Both the position numbers and the translations under genes were made by a program. From Bacteroidota bacterium (GTDB lineage: Bacteria > Bacteroidota > Bacteroidia > NS11-12g > UBA955), in assembly GCA_018333525.1 (NCBI GenBank), contig JAGXTF010000090.1, positions 62,001-126,000 of the forward strand: DNA of 64,000 bases, read 5' to 3'. A model generated the notes under the pieces. The model ran no database searches. It was not told the DNA's origin and saw nothing but the letters and a program-made list of their open reading frames with translations. Positions 1 through 9,469 of this stretch are shown here, in pieces. Positions within the stretch are counted from its first letter, which is position 1, and every line of letters starts with the position of its first letter.

Positions 1-667
1 GGGAAGCAATGATATTTCTCGCCTGACGCAAGGATAATCCTTTTAAAAATATTTTTTGATAACCTGCAATATCAATGGAACCCGATTCTGAAATTACATA
101 GGATTTACTCCAGTACCTGTAGCCCCAAACTTCCAGCTGGATGGCATCTCCGCTGCCTAGAACATATCCTTCTGTTGCCACAATTTCATCGGTTTTATCA
201 TAAAATTTAAAAGTCCCATCTCTAAAGAATTGCTGACCATAAATTACCGCCTCAGGATATTTTTTAGATCCTGCCTCTTTTTTTGTTTGGGCAAATTCTT
301 CTTCCAGTAAAATTCTCTCTTTTAATGCTACAATGCGCAAATTGTCTGTTTTAATCCGGAGCAATTCTTTTTCTTCCGGACTGAGTTCGGTTTTTTGCTT
401 TAAATCATTGATTTCTTTTTCCAGTTTTAATCGCTGTGCCTGCACTTCCAGCTTTTTTATCTCAGCTTCATTTACAATCACTTCGCTGTCTTTTGAAACC
501 TGTTTTTGTTGTGGAATTTCCTGAATTTGTTTTTTTATCTGAGGGGTATCCAGGGCAAATGGATTCATGCTTTGCGAGGAAGAATCCGTCAATCCTGGAA
601 ATATGAATTGTGATTTTAATCCTTGAAAAACCAGGCAGATGGCGAATACTGCGATTAATTTTTTCAT
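1..667 (-). CDS. Polysaccharide export protein (Poly_export/SLBB family), 3' end outside window
   Basis: Open from an ATG at 667 to the window edge, so only about 222 N-terminal residues are present. A signal peptide ([20 protein letters not shown]) is followed by a charged, probably coiled-coil stretch rich in K/E/Q (about residues 45-120). Then comes a Poly_export-like domain: [16 protein letters not shown], a later [19 protein letters not shown], and the QAR helix. Family members (Wza-like, often with SLBB repeats) form the outer-membrane channel for capsule or exopolysaccharide. Its ATG overlaps the TGA of rfbA (ATGA at 664-667), so translation is probably coupled to nucleotide-sugar synthesis. 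Confidence 0.82.
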   Translation of the reverse strand, partial: MKKLIAVFAICLVFQGLKSQFIFPGLTDSSSQSMNPFALDTPQIKKQIQEIPQQKQVSKDSEVIVNEAEIKKLEVQAQRLKLEKEINDLKQKTELSPEEKELLRIKTDNLRIVALKERILLEEEFAQTKKEAGSKKYPEAVIYGQQFFRDGTFKFYDKTDEIVATEGYVLGSGDAIQLEVWGYRYWSKSYVISESGSIDIAGYQKIFLKGLSLRQARNIIAS

Positions 668-1527
668 TTTTGGAGTAGTTTTTTTAGGTAAATGCCATAT
701 CCGCTTTTTTCTAATGGAGCGGCTAATCTTATCAATTGTTCTGAAGAAATAAATCCATTTCTCCATGCAATTTCTTCCAGGCATCCAATTTTCAGACCCT
801 GTCTTTCTTCAATTACCTGAACAAATTGCCCTGCCTGCATCAGAGAAGAAAATGTTCCAGTATCCAGCCAGGCTGTTCCGCGGCTCATGATGCGAACCTG
901 TAATTTATTTTTTTGAAGATAAATTTTGTTTACATCTGTAATTTCCAACTCTCCACGCTCGGACGGTTTGAGATCTTTGGATATTTGTACAACATCATTA
1001 TCATAAAAATATAAACCTGGAATTGCGTAATTCGATTTCGGATTCGTTGGCTTTTCTTCGATACTTAGTACCTGTAAATTGCTATCGAATTCTACAACAC
1101 CATATCGCTCCGGATCGCTTACGTGGTAGGCAAAAACAATACCTCCTTCAGGGTCTGCACTTTGGTAGAGAATCTCCTGTAAATTGGCTCCAAAAAAGAT
1201 ATTATCTCCAAGAATTAATGCAACTTTATCAGTACCTATAAAATCGGCACCCAAAACAAATGCCTGTGCAAGTCCTTCGGGTTTTGGTTGTTCACAATAT
1301 TCAAATCGGCAACCAAACTGGCTTCCGTCACCTAAAAGTTTTTTGAAATGTGGCAGATCATGAGGGGTGCTAATGATTAAAATTTCTCTGATTTGTGCCA
1401 TCATTAAAACCGACAATGGATAATAAACCATTGGCTTATCATACACCGGCATCAACTGTTTGCTCATCGCAAGAGTAAGCGGATGTAACCTGGTACCTGA
1501 CCCTCCGGCCAATACAATTCCTTTCAT
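664..1527 (-). CDS. rfbA: Glucose-1-phosphate thymidylyltransferase
   Basis: Makes dTDP-glucose from dTTP and glucose-1-phosphate, the first step towards dTDP-L-rhamnose and related surface sugars. The 287-aa length is normal for RfbA/RmlA. The nucleotide-binding motif [11 protein letters not shown] lies at residues 8-18. The family motif [10 protein letters not shown] and the sugar-binding region with EITDVN are present. A TATCTTTG promoter box sits 10 bases upstream of the ATG. The downstream export gene overlaps by four bases, so the pair forms an operon for cell-surface polysaccharide. The next pathway enzyme, RfbB, is 60 kb away at the other end of the window. Confidence 0.96.
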   Translation of the reverse strand: MKGIVLAGGSGTRLHPLTLAMSKQLMPVYDKPMVYYPLSVLMMAQIREILIISTPHDLPHFKKLLGDGSQFGCRFEYCEQPKPEGLAQAFVLGADFIGTDKVALILGDNIFFGANLQEILYQSADPEGGIVFAYHVSDPERYGVVEFDSNLQVLSIEEKPTNPKSNYAIPGLYFYDNDVVQISKDLKPSERGELEITDVNKIYLQKNKLQVRIMSRGTAWLDTGTFSSLMQAGQFVQVIEERQGLKIGCLEEIAWRNGFISSEQLIRLAAPLEKSGYGIYLKKLLQK

Positions 1528-1537
1528 GAAAATCGTG

Positions 1538-1545
1538 CAAAGATA
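1538..1545 (-). promoter_or_regulatory. -7 promoter element of rfbA
   Basis: On the minus strand the sequence reads TATCTTTGC, matching the Bacteroidota sigma-factor -7 consensus TAnnTTTG. Ten bases separate it from the rfbA ATG. I see no convincing -33 TTG. Confidence 0.55.
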
Positions 1546-1674
1546 TGCCGCGCCCTTGCCTCAGTTCTACGCGCATCCACGAATTGTTGTAATTATTGGA
1601 CGTATGCGGGTTTTGGTGTTCTATTGTCGACTACATCGCGCTGTTCGTCCAATTTGCACATTCGAGCAGAAGAT

Positions 1675-2604
1675 TTATTTTTTTTGATACACGCGAATCC
1701 AGTCCACTTCAAAATCACAAGGCAGCATTTCTGGTTTCAAACACTGCAAATAGCGGTGATCGACAGCATTATTGAGTAGAATATACATGGGCTCTTTAAA
1801 AAATTGTTCCATCCATGCATTCAATCGAATTTCTTTTAATAAAACCCCATCAGTAAAAAAAATGATTCGCCCCGGCTCCCACAAACAACTGTAAATATGA
1901 AAGCTTGTATCTGTATTTGATGGAAGTTGTACGCTTTTAGAGAGCAATGATTTTGTTCTGTTTTCTATCTTTCCGTAATGCAGGGTCATGGTTTGTTCGT
2001 GTACGTTTTTACCATCGCATTTGCCATACATTTCAAAAATATCAATTTCCGGTGGCCAGTTGTACCTACCCGTAAGCCAGAACGCAGGCCAGGTTGCGGG
2101 GCCGGAAGGGTTTTTGCTTCTGATAGAAAAATAACCATAAGTAAAATTTTTGCTGTAAAAGGTTTGAACCAGACCGGTTCCATAAGGGATAAGTAAATTA
2201 CTGTCAGCATGCCGAAATGTTTTAGGTGCATATCGATTTTGTAAATGCAACATTCCGTTTTTTACAAATACTTCTGAATCGCCATAATACTGATGAGGAA
2301 ACTGTGCATGAAAACGACCCCAGGGTTGTCCAATTCCCCAAATATTGGAGTTCAGACTGTCAAATGGATCTTCAAATACCAAATGATATCCTTCAGAATC
2401 AAACGGGAATGCGAGTTTTTCTGTCGATTTTTCTTCTCTGCGATACCTGCGTTCACTGCCACTGTTGCGAATGGATAAATGCTTTTTAAAAAAAATACCT
2501 GCTTTCCCCCGTTGCTTTCTTTTTAACGTCGAGTCTGCACTTTGCGCGCCTGCGCTGTACCAAATTGTACAGATAAAAATAAGTAGTATCGACAATTTTC
2601 CCAT
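1675..2604 (-). CDS. Secreted glycoside hydrolase family 16 protein
   Basis: Probable endo-beta-glucanase, laminarinase, galactanase or similar, acting outside the cytoplasm. A signal peptide ends near AGAQ (residue 21). A basic linker follows, then a GH16 jelly-roll domain from about residue 72 to the end. The catalytic motif PEIDIFEMYG gives nucleophile E186, D188 and acid/base E191. The upstream substrate-face strand TWPAFWLTG and the C-terminal DWIRVYQ are typical of the family. Substrate cannot be read from sequence alone. It is transcribed divergently from era across only a few tens of bases. No sorting domain is visible after the catalytic domain. Confidence 0.9.
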   Translation of the reverse strand: MGKLSILLIFICTIWYSAGAQSADSTLKRKQRGKAGIFFKKHLSIRNSGSERRYRREEKSTEKLAFPFDSEGYHLVFEDPFDSLNSNIWGIGQPWGRFHAQFPHQYYGDSEVFVKNGMLHLQNRYAPKTFRHADSNLLIPYGTGLVQTFYSKNFTYGYFSIRSKNPSGPATWPAFWLTGRYNWPPEIDIFEMYGKCDGKNVHEQTMTLHYGKIENRTKSLLSKSVQLPSNTDTSFHIYSCLWEPGRIIFFTDGVLLKEIRLNAWMEQFFKEPMYILLNNAVDHRYLQCLKPEMLPCDFEVDWIRVYQKK

Positions 2605-2614
2605 GCAGCGTCTG

Positions 2615-2622
2615 CAAAATTA
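2615..2622 (-). promoter_or_regulatory. -7 promoter element of the GH16 gene
   Basis: The minus strand reads TAATTTTGC ten bases before the GH16 ATG. It lies back-to-back with the era box at 2657-2664, forming a compact divergent promoter pair. The -33 element is weak (TTGG near 2638-2641). Confidence 0.5.
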
Positions 2623-2656
2623 GGGCAATTTAGAGGCCAATGCCCTTGGTACATAT

Positions 2657-2664
2657 TAACTTTG
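2657..2664 (+). promoter_or_regulatory. -7 promoter element of era
   Basis: TAACTTTGC lies inside the longest possible reading frame of era, between an ATG at 2640 and an in-frame TTG at 2670. Transcription would begin close to 2670, so the ATG at 2640 could not be in the message. This decides the start used below. Confidence 0.55.
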
Positions 2665-2669
2665 CAGAA

Positions 2670-3557
2670 TTGAACAATGAATTTAAAAGCGGGTTTGTGA
2701 GCATCATTGGCATGCCAAATGCCGGTAAAAGCACGCTTTATAATGCACTAATGGGAGATAATCTGGCCATTGTAAACCCAAAGGCACAAACAACCAGACA
2801 TCGTATTTTAGGCATTAAAACAACCAATGATTACCAGATCATATTTTCAGATACTCCCGGAATATTGAAAAACCTTTCATACAAAATGCATGAAACAATG
2901 ATGCGGATTGTAAATGAAAGTTTGGAAGACAGTGATGTGCTTATTTTGATGTGCGATGTTTCAAGGCCGGAAATTCCCGAGGATATTCAAAATAGATTTA
3001 ATCAATTTTCCGGAAAGAAAATTTTTTGTCTGAATAAAATAGATATTTCCGATCAGCAAAAAGTGGAAGAGGCCATGTTGTTGTGGAAACAAAAAATAGC
3101 TGCGGATTTATATTTTGCGATTTCTGCTTCCAATAAATTTAATTTGGAAATTCTGGAAAGATCTGTAATTGAATTTCTTCCAGAACACTCGCCATACTTT
3201 GATTCAGAGGATATTACTGACCGAAGTGAACGATTTTTTGTGAATGAAATGGTGCGCAATAATATTTTAAATTTATACAGCGAAGAAATTCCATATTCCT
3301 GTGAAGTGGTAACTATGTCGTTTAAAGAAGCGGAAAAAATAATTCGGATATCCTGTGAAATTATTGTGGAACGCGAATCACAAAAAAAGATAGTTATTGG
3401 AACCAAAGGTGCAGCAATCAAACAATTGGGCATTTCTTCCAGAAAACAGCTGGAAGAATTTTTTCAAAAACAGGTTTATCTGGAGTTGTTTGTTAAAATC
3501 CGTGAAAACTGGCGCAACAATCCCAATATGCTCAGGCAATTTGGATATGATGAGTAG
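2670..3557 (+). CDS. era: GTPase Era
   Basis: Essential GTPase that binds 16S rRNA and helps 30S subunit maturation. All G motifs are visible: G1 GMPNAGKST, switch I with TTRHR, G3 DTPG, G4 NKID and G5 SAS. They are followed by a type-2 KH RNA-binding domain (IVIGTKGAAIKQLG). With TTG at 2670 the protein is 295 aa, the usual size. The frame extends back to an ATG at 2640 (305 aa), but that adds residues not usual for Era and lies upstream of the -7 box. The message may be leaderless. Divergent from the GH16 gene. Confidence 0.95.
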   Translation: MNNEFKSGFVSIIGMPNAGKSTLYNALMGDNLAIVNPKAQTTRHRILGIKTTNDYQIIFSDTPGILKNLSYKMHETMMRIVNESLEDSDVLILMCDVSRPEIPEDIQNRFNQFSGKKIFCLNKIDISDQQKVEEAMLLWKQKIAADLYFAISASNKFNLEILERSVIEFLPEHSPYFDSEDITDRSERFFVNEMVRNNILNLYSEEIPYSCEVVTMSFKEAEKIIRISCEIIVERESQKKIVIGTKGAAIKQLGISSRKQLEEFFQKQVYLELFVKIRENWRNNPNMLRQFGYDE

Positions 3558-3645
3558 GCTCTTGTCAAAAAGCATGCCAAAAATATCAATATTTCACCTA
3601 AGTCACATTTGAATTTACCATTGTGAAAAAATAGTTTACAAATAC

Positions 3646-3675
3646 TTGTTTTTTCAAAAATTCTTTTTACTTTCG
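3646..3675 (+). promoter_or_regulatory. Promoter for the giant surface protein gene
   Basis: TTG at 3646-3648, a 19-base spacer, then TACTTTCG at 3668-3675. Spacing is ideal; the -7 box carries TTCG instead of TTTG, a variant also seen before purS. Confidence 0.5.
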
Positions 3676-3700
3676 TATTCCCGAAACCAAAAAGAATTGT

Positions 3701-3991
3701 ATGGCAGTACATTCATTGAAGTTCCAAAAGCGCAGTATTACTGCGGTTTTACCCTCCAACAGATCCCTGAGAATCGATCGTCTGTCCAATACAGGCTCCA
3801 ATGCCTTATTGAAAACGACTGGCACAGTTCAGGAAATCCACAGGAGGACTTTGGAAAAAATCTATTTTGATTGCATTCTGCAATCCCCAATAGGGATTCC
3901 TCTGATGGATTATGACTTTTACTGCCAAAAATTCGGTTCTCCTTCCCAAATTCAGGTTGGAGTTCAACGGACTCCGGTAGTAACACCATAA
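3701..3991 (+). CDS. Possible small protein, 96 aa (uncertain)
   Basis: The frame opens about 25 bases after the predicted -7 box and ends 10 bases before the ATG of the giant surface protein. It has no signal peptide, membrane segment or recognised motif; the N-terminal half is basic (SLKFQKRS, EIHRRTLEK). Codon choice gives no clear support. It could be an untranslated leader that happens to be open. I do not recognise the sequence. Confidence 0.22.
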   Translation: MAVHSLKFQKRSITAVLPSNRSLRIDRLSNTGSNALLKTTGTVQEIHRRTLEKIYFDCILQSPIGIPLMDYDFYCQKFGSPSQIQVGVQRTPVVTP

Positions 3992-4001
3992 TCCAAAAAA
4001 C

Positions 4002-7000
4002 ATGAAACAAAATTACCCTAAGGCAATTTTACTTACGCTTGCGATCATTGCTTCTCAGCTGGCGGATACGGGTAAACTGAGTGCACAATGCTCAGGATCT
4101 GTTCCTTCCTTTGCTGTAGATCTCACTGGCAGACCAGACAGTATGTGGATTAGTCCTTCCGTTTTGCGCGCAGGACTTTGCTGCGGAGCGACCAGTCCGG
4201 ATGTGTGTATTGAATTCATCATTACTCTGGATACCGGGTCCACGGGATTTATTTTGGATATTTACAGCGGTGCCGCCCCGGGTGGCTCGCTCTATTATAG
4301 TATTGGTTGTGTTGGCACCTATCCGGTAGGACAACCTATTTGCCTGTCAGGAGTTGGCCCGCATAAGGTAACATTTTGCAAACCTGGTAATAATTATAAC
4401 CAATATTATATAAGGTCCACTCCCAAACCATCCATTTCCCCTGATGTTGTTGCATCTCAAACCTGCAAACAAACGCTTTTTGTAAAAGGATTGGAGCCGG
4501 ATAGTGTAACCTGGACTTCTGTTCCCAGTAATTCTACATATAACAGTTATCTGAGCTGTACCAGCGGATGTGATACGGTTGACGTTTTGCCATATGGCAG
4601 TTTTCCATCCTCCGTATTGTATCGCGGATGTGGTACCGTGTTGGGCGGATGCATCTCCAATAAATTTTGTGATACTGTGAGAGTGAAATTTGTGGATTCA
4701 CTTCGTGTAAATATAGCTCCCAAGAATAAGTACATATGTTTTGGCGATACATCGGCCATCCTTACAGCAACACCATCCGGAGGCTTACCTCCTTATAAAT
4801 ATTTATGGTCAAATGGTAAGACCACTGCGTCAATAACAGTTGGTGCGGGTACTTACCATGTCTCTTTAACAGACTCCATGAATTGCTCCATTGCTATGGA
4901 TACCTCCATTGTAAATGCTTATACTATGGCAATTCTGGCATTACCCGGCAATGATACTTCGGTTTGTTCAGATCAGGGGACCTTGTTTTTAAATGGGGTA
5001 ATACAATCAGCGGGTGGTGGGAAATGGTCTGGATCCGGAACTTTTTCTCCATCAGATACCAATTTAAATACACTATATACCTTTACCAATGCGGAAAAAG
5101 CTGCGGGATTTGCAAAAATCTCGCTTGCAACTACTTATAATAATGGTTGTCCCCCAGACACCGCAGACAGAACAATTGTATTTGATCCAACTCCGGCGCC
5201 TGTAATCAGCGGCCCCGATAGTGTTTGTTCCAATAGAACTACCACATTTTCGGTAACTGCTATTGCCGGTTCTTCCTATGTTTGGGGTGTAACCGGGGGA
5301 ACAATAACAAGCGGTACCGGAACAAATTCCATTCAGATACTTTGGGGCGCAGCAGGAACAGGAACCGTCGGCATTACACAAACAAGCAATCTCGGCTGCG
5401 ACAGCTTTGTTTCTAAATCCATTGTCATTACTCCTACACCGGCTCCTGTAATTGCAGGTCCGGACAGCGTTTGTGCAGACAAACCATATACCTATTCGGT
5501 TGCATTTAACAACACCTGGAAATATAAATGGGTAGTTACCGGCGGTACCATTTTGGGAGCCGATAACGCAAATACCATGCAGGTTCGTTGGGCAGGCCCT
5601 GGTTCTGGTAGCGTAAAAGTTACTGTTACCAGTGCTTTTGGATGTGATTCTTCCATAACCAAATCCACAGTTATTATGCCTACTCCAATTCCGGTAATTG
5701 CAGGTCCTGCAACTACTTGTTCCAATAAAATATACTCCTACTCTGTATCGGCAATTGCCGGCAGCACTTACCAATGGAGTGTAAGTGGAGGGGCTATACT
5801 TGGGTCAAACAATGCCAGCTCTGTATCCATAAGATGGGGAGCATCAGGAACAGGCACATTGAACATCATTCAAACCAGTGCTTTCGGCTGCGATTCCCCT
5901 GCTACCATTTCTGTGAACATTCAACCAAGTCCGGATCCTATATTGGTTGGCCCGGGAGTTACCTGCTCCAATAAAATATATACCTATTCTGTTACCGCGG
6001 TGAGCGGTCATACATACAACTGGAGTGTAACTGGTGGTGCCATCCTTAAAGGACAAAGCACAAATATCATAGATGTGCAGTGGGGTGCTACCGGTTCCGG
6101 TACTGTTACCATTACCCAAACCAGCGACAAAGGTTGCGATTCCACTTTGAGTAGGACTATCAATATTCAGCCTACCCCGGCTCCGGTTGTTTCCGGTCCG
6201 GACAGCACCTGCTCGAACCGCATTTATACATATAGTGTTACTGCAATCCCGGGAAGCACATATGACTGGATAATCACCAGGGGAAGTATTGTTGGAAGCG
6301 CAACAGGTAATTCTATACGCATACTTTGGGGTGCAGACGGTCAGGGTTTGGTGTCTGTAAAGCAAACCAGTGCAGCTGGTTGTGACAGTTTGGTAAGTTT
6401 GGATGTGGTAATTATGCCAACACCAAATCCAAGTATTGCAGGAACTGATAATACCTGCTCGAATCGCGTTTATACTTATTCAGTACTAAATATAGCGGGA
6501 AGCAAGTATTCCTGGCAGGTTAACGGTGGAACCATCATGGGTCCTTCTGACCAGAATGAGGTAAAGGTTCAATGGGGAGCCTCAGGAAGCGGTCAGGTGT
6601 CCATAACCCAAACCAGTAATTTTGGTTGCGACAGCACCATTTCAAAAACGATAAATATCATGCCAACTCCGGCACCTGTAATTTCCGGAAACGGCAATGT
6701 TTGCTCAAACAGGAGCAATATGTATTCTGTTTCTCCAATACCGGGCTGTACTTATTTCTGGTCGGTGATTGGCGGTAAAATACAAGGATCGAATACCAAT
6801 AATACCCTTAATGTGCTTTGGGGTGCCAGTGGTGGTGGACAGGTTCAGGTGAAACAAACCAGTGCACAGGGTTGCGACAGTACCATATCCATTTCGATTA
6901 ATATTCAGCCAACACCAGAGCCCGAAATACAGGGTCCTGACAATGTTTGCTCAAACAGGGTGGCATCGTATTCCGCAAACTTTTCTCCGGGGTATAATTA

Positions 7001-9182
7001 CATTTGGACAGTTACAGGAGGAGCAATTCAGGGTGTTTCTAATACCTATAACGTAAACGTTCTTTGGGATGCAGCAGGAACAGGGATTATTCGTGTTCTG
7101 GAGAGCAGCCCGGAGGGTTGCGACTCTTTATTACAAATGCCTGTAAATATCTTGCCTACTCCTGACCCGGTTATAACCGGAAATGCCAGCCCATGTCAAA
7201 ACAAACCCTATATGTATTCGGTTCCAGTTGTCGCCGGCCATTTATACAACTGGCAGGTGACCTATGGCAGAATTATAGGTTCAGTAACAGGAAATACAGT
7301 TGAGGTAGTTTGGGATTTAACCGGAAATGGAAGTATAAGTGTTACCCAAACCAGCCCCATGGGTTGTGACTCCACTATAAAAAAGACGATTCAGATATTA
7401 CCAACTCCGGCGCCGGTAATCTTCGGGCTTGCCAATACTTGTCAGGATAAAACCTACAAATATGCAGTAAGCGATATACCGGGTCATACCTATCTCTGGA
7501 GCGTAAGCGGAGGAAACATCGTTGGGACAAATACGCTTTCCTATGTTTTTGTAAAATGGGGTAATGCCGGCGTAGGGGTACTTACTATCAGACAGGTCAG
7601 CAATTTCGGTTGCGATTCGGTTGTATCCAGAAAAATTGCTATTACAACTACCCCGGCACCTGTTATCAATGGCCCGGGTATTTCTTGCCAAAATTATGTT
7701 GCAGAATATACGAGCGGCACTTCCTTGAATGGCATAGGTCACTTCTGGAGAGTAAGTGGCGGCAGAATTGTAGGATTTATGAACCGCGATACCGTTAGAG
7801 TCGCCTGGGATTCATCCGGAATACAATGGATTCAGCTCACGTTAACCAGTCCTTTAGGTTGCGATAGTACTGTTACCCGAAATATCCAGGTAAATGCCAA
7901 TCCTAAATTAAACATCACCGGACCAAATGTGGTATGCGAAAACCATACTTACCTGTATCAATCCACTTATGTTGCCGATATGGCATATATATGGACCTTA
8001 AACGGAGGTGGAAGGTTTAGCGGTAATACAAGCCCCAGCAATATTTATGTAGACATGTTTGCCGCCGGTAAATATGAACTCAATTTGAAATACCGCAACA
8101 GCAATGGCTGTGAAGGGAGTGCAAAATTCCCAATTCAGGTAGTGGATTTCCCCATACCTCAAATTGACGGTCCTGCATTAGGTTGTGCAAATACCAAAGG
8201 CAACACCTACTCCGGGAATACCTATTCTCTGGTGAATAAAAAGGGAAGTCCTTTGAAATATGAATGGATGGTATTCCCGGCAGTAAACTTCAGTGTGATG
8301 GATGAAACAACCATTTCTGTGGATTGGGGAGCACCGGGAGTTTATACGGTTGCTCTGCGACAGATTAATACCATAACCGGTTGTGACGATACTGCTAAAT
8401 TCTATGTAGAGGTAGATAGTATTGTGAAACCTCAAATTAACAGCGGTGATTTCAGCGGTTGTCAGCCACTTGCAGTGACTCTGGTTGAATCCACAGGTAC
8501 TCCGGAATTGAATTATACCTGGTATCTGGAAAATGGAATCGTGCATGATCAGGCGACGATTCAAAATACATTTACCAAAGTGGGTCTGAATCCGGTAAAA
8601 CTAGTGGTGACCAACAAGTATGGCTGTAAAGACAGTGTGAAAATCAATGTGGAACTGTTTCCCAAGCCTGTAGCTGCTTTTGATATTACAAGTCCGGCAC
8701 CATATTATTCGGACGACACGATCAATTTTAAGAACAAATCTATTGGCGCTGAGTATTACTTGTGGGATTTTGCCGATCAGGAAATTTCCTACCTTAAAGA
8801 TCCCAGACATCGCTTTGGAGAGGCTATAGAACATACCGTTTGGCTTTATGCGGAAAGTTTGCAGGGTTGTCGCGATAGTGTGAGCAAAACACTCCGCATT
8901 ATGCTGAAGCCACAAATCTTTGTTCCAAATGCATTTACTCCCGGAATTGATAAACTGAACGATAAATTTACCATCTCCACAAGAAATATTGCGAGATTTA
9001 ATATCCTGATATACAACCGCTGGGGGCAAATTATTTTCCAATCCAATCAGGCAGATTTTGAATGGGATGGAACTTATCAAAGCCTTCCTGTAATGGACGG
9101 TGTATATCCATACCTGATCAACGCAAATGGACATCAGGGGGAACGATTTGTGCTCACGGGAGAGATAAATGTAATTCGCTAA
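4002..9182 (+). CDS. Giant PKD/Ig-like repeat surface protein with T9SS type B sorting domain
   Basis: 1726 aa. A signal peptide ends near SAQC. A unique Cys-rich N-terminal region follows (to about residue 395), including an SprB-like unit (GGLPPYKYLWSNG... motif near residues 258-290). Then come eleven 82-residue PKD/Ig-like units (residues 396-1297), each with a TPxPVIxGPDxVCSN start and a GCDS end, and two divergent units. A PKD domain with FDITSPAPYYSDD and YYLWDFAD precedes a gliding-motility-associated C-terminal (CHU_C, type B) domain from FVPNAFTPG to the end. Such domains direct export through the type IX system and surface attachment. Likely role: adhesin or motility-related surface fibre; ligand unknown. 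The paired Cys in each repeat may be oxidised after export. Nothing downstream is co-transcribed: a terminator follows. Confidence 0.93.
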   Translation: MKQNYPKAILLTLAIIASQLADTGKLSAQCSGSVPSFAVDLTGRPDSMWISPSVLRAGLCCGATSPDVCIEFIITLDTGSTGFILDIYSGAAPGGSLYYSIGCVGTYPVGQPICLSGVGPHKVTFCKPGNNYNQYYIRSTPKPSISPDVVASQTCKQTLFVKGLEPDSVTWTSVPSNSTYNSYLSCTSGCDTVDVLPYGSFPSSVLYRGCGTVLGGCISNKFCDTVRVKFVDSLRVNIAPKNKYICFGDTSAILTATPSGGLPPYKYLWSNGKTTASITVGAGTYHVSLTDSMNCSIAMDTSIVNAYTMAILALPGNDTSVCSDQGTLFLNGVIQSAGGGKWSGSGTFSPSDTNLNTLYTFTNAEKAAGFAKISLATTYNNGCPPDTADRTIVFDPTPAPVISGPDSVCSNRTTTFSVTAIAGSSYVWGVTGGTITSGTGTNSIQILWGAAGTGTVGITQTSNLGCDSFVSKSIVITPTPAPVIAGPDSVCADKPYTYSVAFNNTWKYKWVVTGGTILGADNANTMQVRWAGPGSGSVKVTVTSAFGCDSSITKSTVIMPTPIPVIAGPATTCSNKIYSYSVSAIAGSTYQWSVSGGAILGSNNASSVSIRWGASGTGTLNIIQTSAFGCDSPATISVNIQPSPDPILVGPGVTCSNKIYTYSVTAVSGHTYNWSVTGGAILKGQSTNIIDVQWGATGSGTVTITQTSDKGCDSTLSRTINIQPTPAPVVSGPDSTCSNRIYTYSVTAIPGSTYDWIITRGSIVGSATGNSIRILWGADGQGLVSVKQTSAAGCDSLVSLDVVIMPTPNPSIAGTDNTCSNRVYTYSVLNIAGSKYSWQVNGGTIMGPSDQNEVKVQWGASGSGQVSITQTSNFGCDSTISKTINIMPTPAPVISGNGNVCSNRSNMYSVSPIPGCTYFWSVIGGKIQGSNTNNTLNVLWGASGGGQVQVKQTSAQGCDSTISISINIQPTPEPEIQGPDNVCSNRVASYSANFSPGYNYIWTVTGGAIQGVSNTYNVNVLWDAAGTGIIRVLESSPEGCDSLLQMPVNILPTPDPVITGNASPCQNKPYMYSVPVVAGHLYNWQVTYGRIIGSVTGNTVEVVWDLTGNGSISVTQTSPMGCDSTIKKTIQILPTPAPVIFGLANTCQDKTYKYAVSDIPGHTYLWSVSGGNIVGTNTLSYVFVKWGNAGVGVLTIRQVSNFGCDSVVSRKIAITTTPAPVINGPGISCQNYVAEYTSGTSLNGIGHFWRVSGGRIVGFMNRDTVRVAWDSSGIQWIQLTLTSPLGCDSTVTRNIQVNANPKLNITGPNVVCENHTYLYQSTYVADMAYIWTLNGGGRFSGNTSPSNIYVDMFAAGKYELNLKYRNSNGCEGSAKFPIQVVDFPIPQIDGPALGCANTKGNTYSGNTYSLVNKKGSPLKYEWMVFPAVNFSVMDETTISVDWGAPGVYTVALRQINTITGCDDTAKFYVEVDSIVKPQINSGDFSGCQPLAVTLVESTGTPELNYTWYLENGIVHDQATIQNTFTKVGLNPVKLVVTNKYGCKDSVKINVELFPKPVAAFDITSPAPYYSDDTINFKNKSIGAEYYLWDFADQEISYLKDPRHRFGEAIEHTVWLYAESLQGCRDSVSKTLRIMLKPQIFVPNAFTPGIDKLNDKFTISTRNIARFNILIYNRWGQIIFQSNQADFEWDGTYQSLPVMDGVYPYLINANGHQGERFVLTGEINVIR
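5187..7892 (+). repeat. Eleven tandem 246-bp repeats encoding PKD/Ig-like units
   Basis: Units of exactly 82 codons on average, diverged at the nucleotide level but nearly constant in length. Conserved points in each: T/P-P start, GP or GN, C (position 14-15), Y/F-S-V, W, GG.I, W (RWG/LWG/VWD), T-S..GCD-S. The near-constant length despite sequence drift suggests the array is maintained as a regular rod. Confidence 0.9.
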
Positions 9183-9213
9183 AAACATCCAATTACTATA
9201 ACGTTTCGAATTC

Positions 9214-9247
9214 AAAAGGCCATTGGGAGACTGGTGGCCTTTTATTT
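9214..9247 (+). terminator. Rho-independent terminator after the giant surface protein gene
   Basis: Stem AAAAGGCCA (9214-9222) pairs with TGGCCTTTT (9235-9243), followed by TTATTTTTATTT. Confidence 0.8.
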
Positions 9248-9434
9248 TTATTTAAAACCGCAATTCTCTTCTTCAAAATATTTCTGATACGCCATTTAAT
9301 TTCGATTTATAGAACCGCAATTATTATGGTTTAAATCGTGTGAATTTTATGTTGGTGTATTTAATGCGGAAATTATCTGAATTAATACGTTCACGGTTTC
9401 ATTTGCAAATGTTGCATACCATTGGATGGCGGTT

Positions 9435-9465
9435 TTTGTAAGCCTCCATTTATTGCATATTTTTG
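9435..9465 (+). promoter_or_regulatory. Promoter of the RsmF-like gene
   Basis: TTTG at 9435-9438, 19-base spacer, TATTTTTG at 9458-9465: a full consensus match. It lies inside the frame that could start at ATG 9422, so translation should begin downstream, at TTG 9470. Confidence 0.65.
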
Positions 9466-9469
9466 CCTC

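Larger units (their letters stand above)
3558..4001 (+). other. Leader region before the giant surface protein gene
   Basis: A 444-base stretch with no recognised gene. It holds a good promoter at 3646-3675, then about 320 bases before the next large gene. Small inverted repeats occur, for example CGCAGTA/TACTGCG near 3730-3745 and AATCCC/GGGATT near 3882-3898. One 96-codon frame (3701-3991) fills most of it. The stretch is either a long structured 5' leader or a small gene. Confidence 0.5.

Noticed and set aside
2640-2669. ATG at 2640 as the start of era
   Set aside because: It lies upstream of a consensus -7 box and adds residues atypical for Era; TTG 2670 gives the usual length.
5073-6365. 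Antisense open frames of 233 and 173 codons across the repeat array
   Set aside because: They mirror the repetitive coding strand, are Cys/Arg/Tyr-rich and lack any domain; shadows of the 82-residue repeats.
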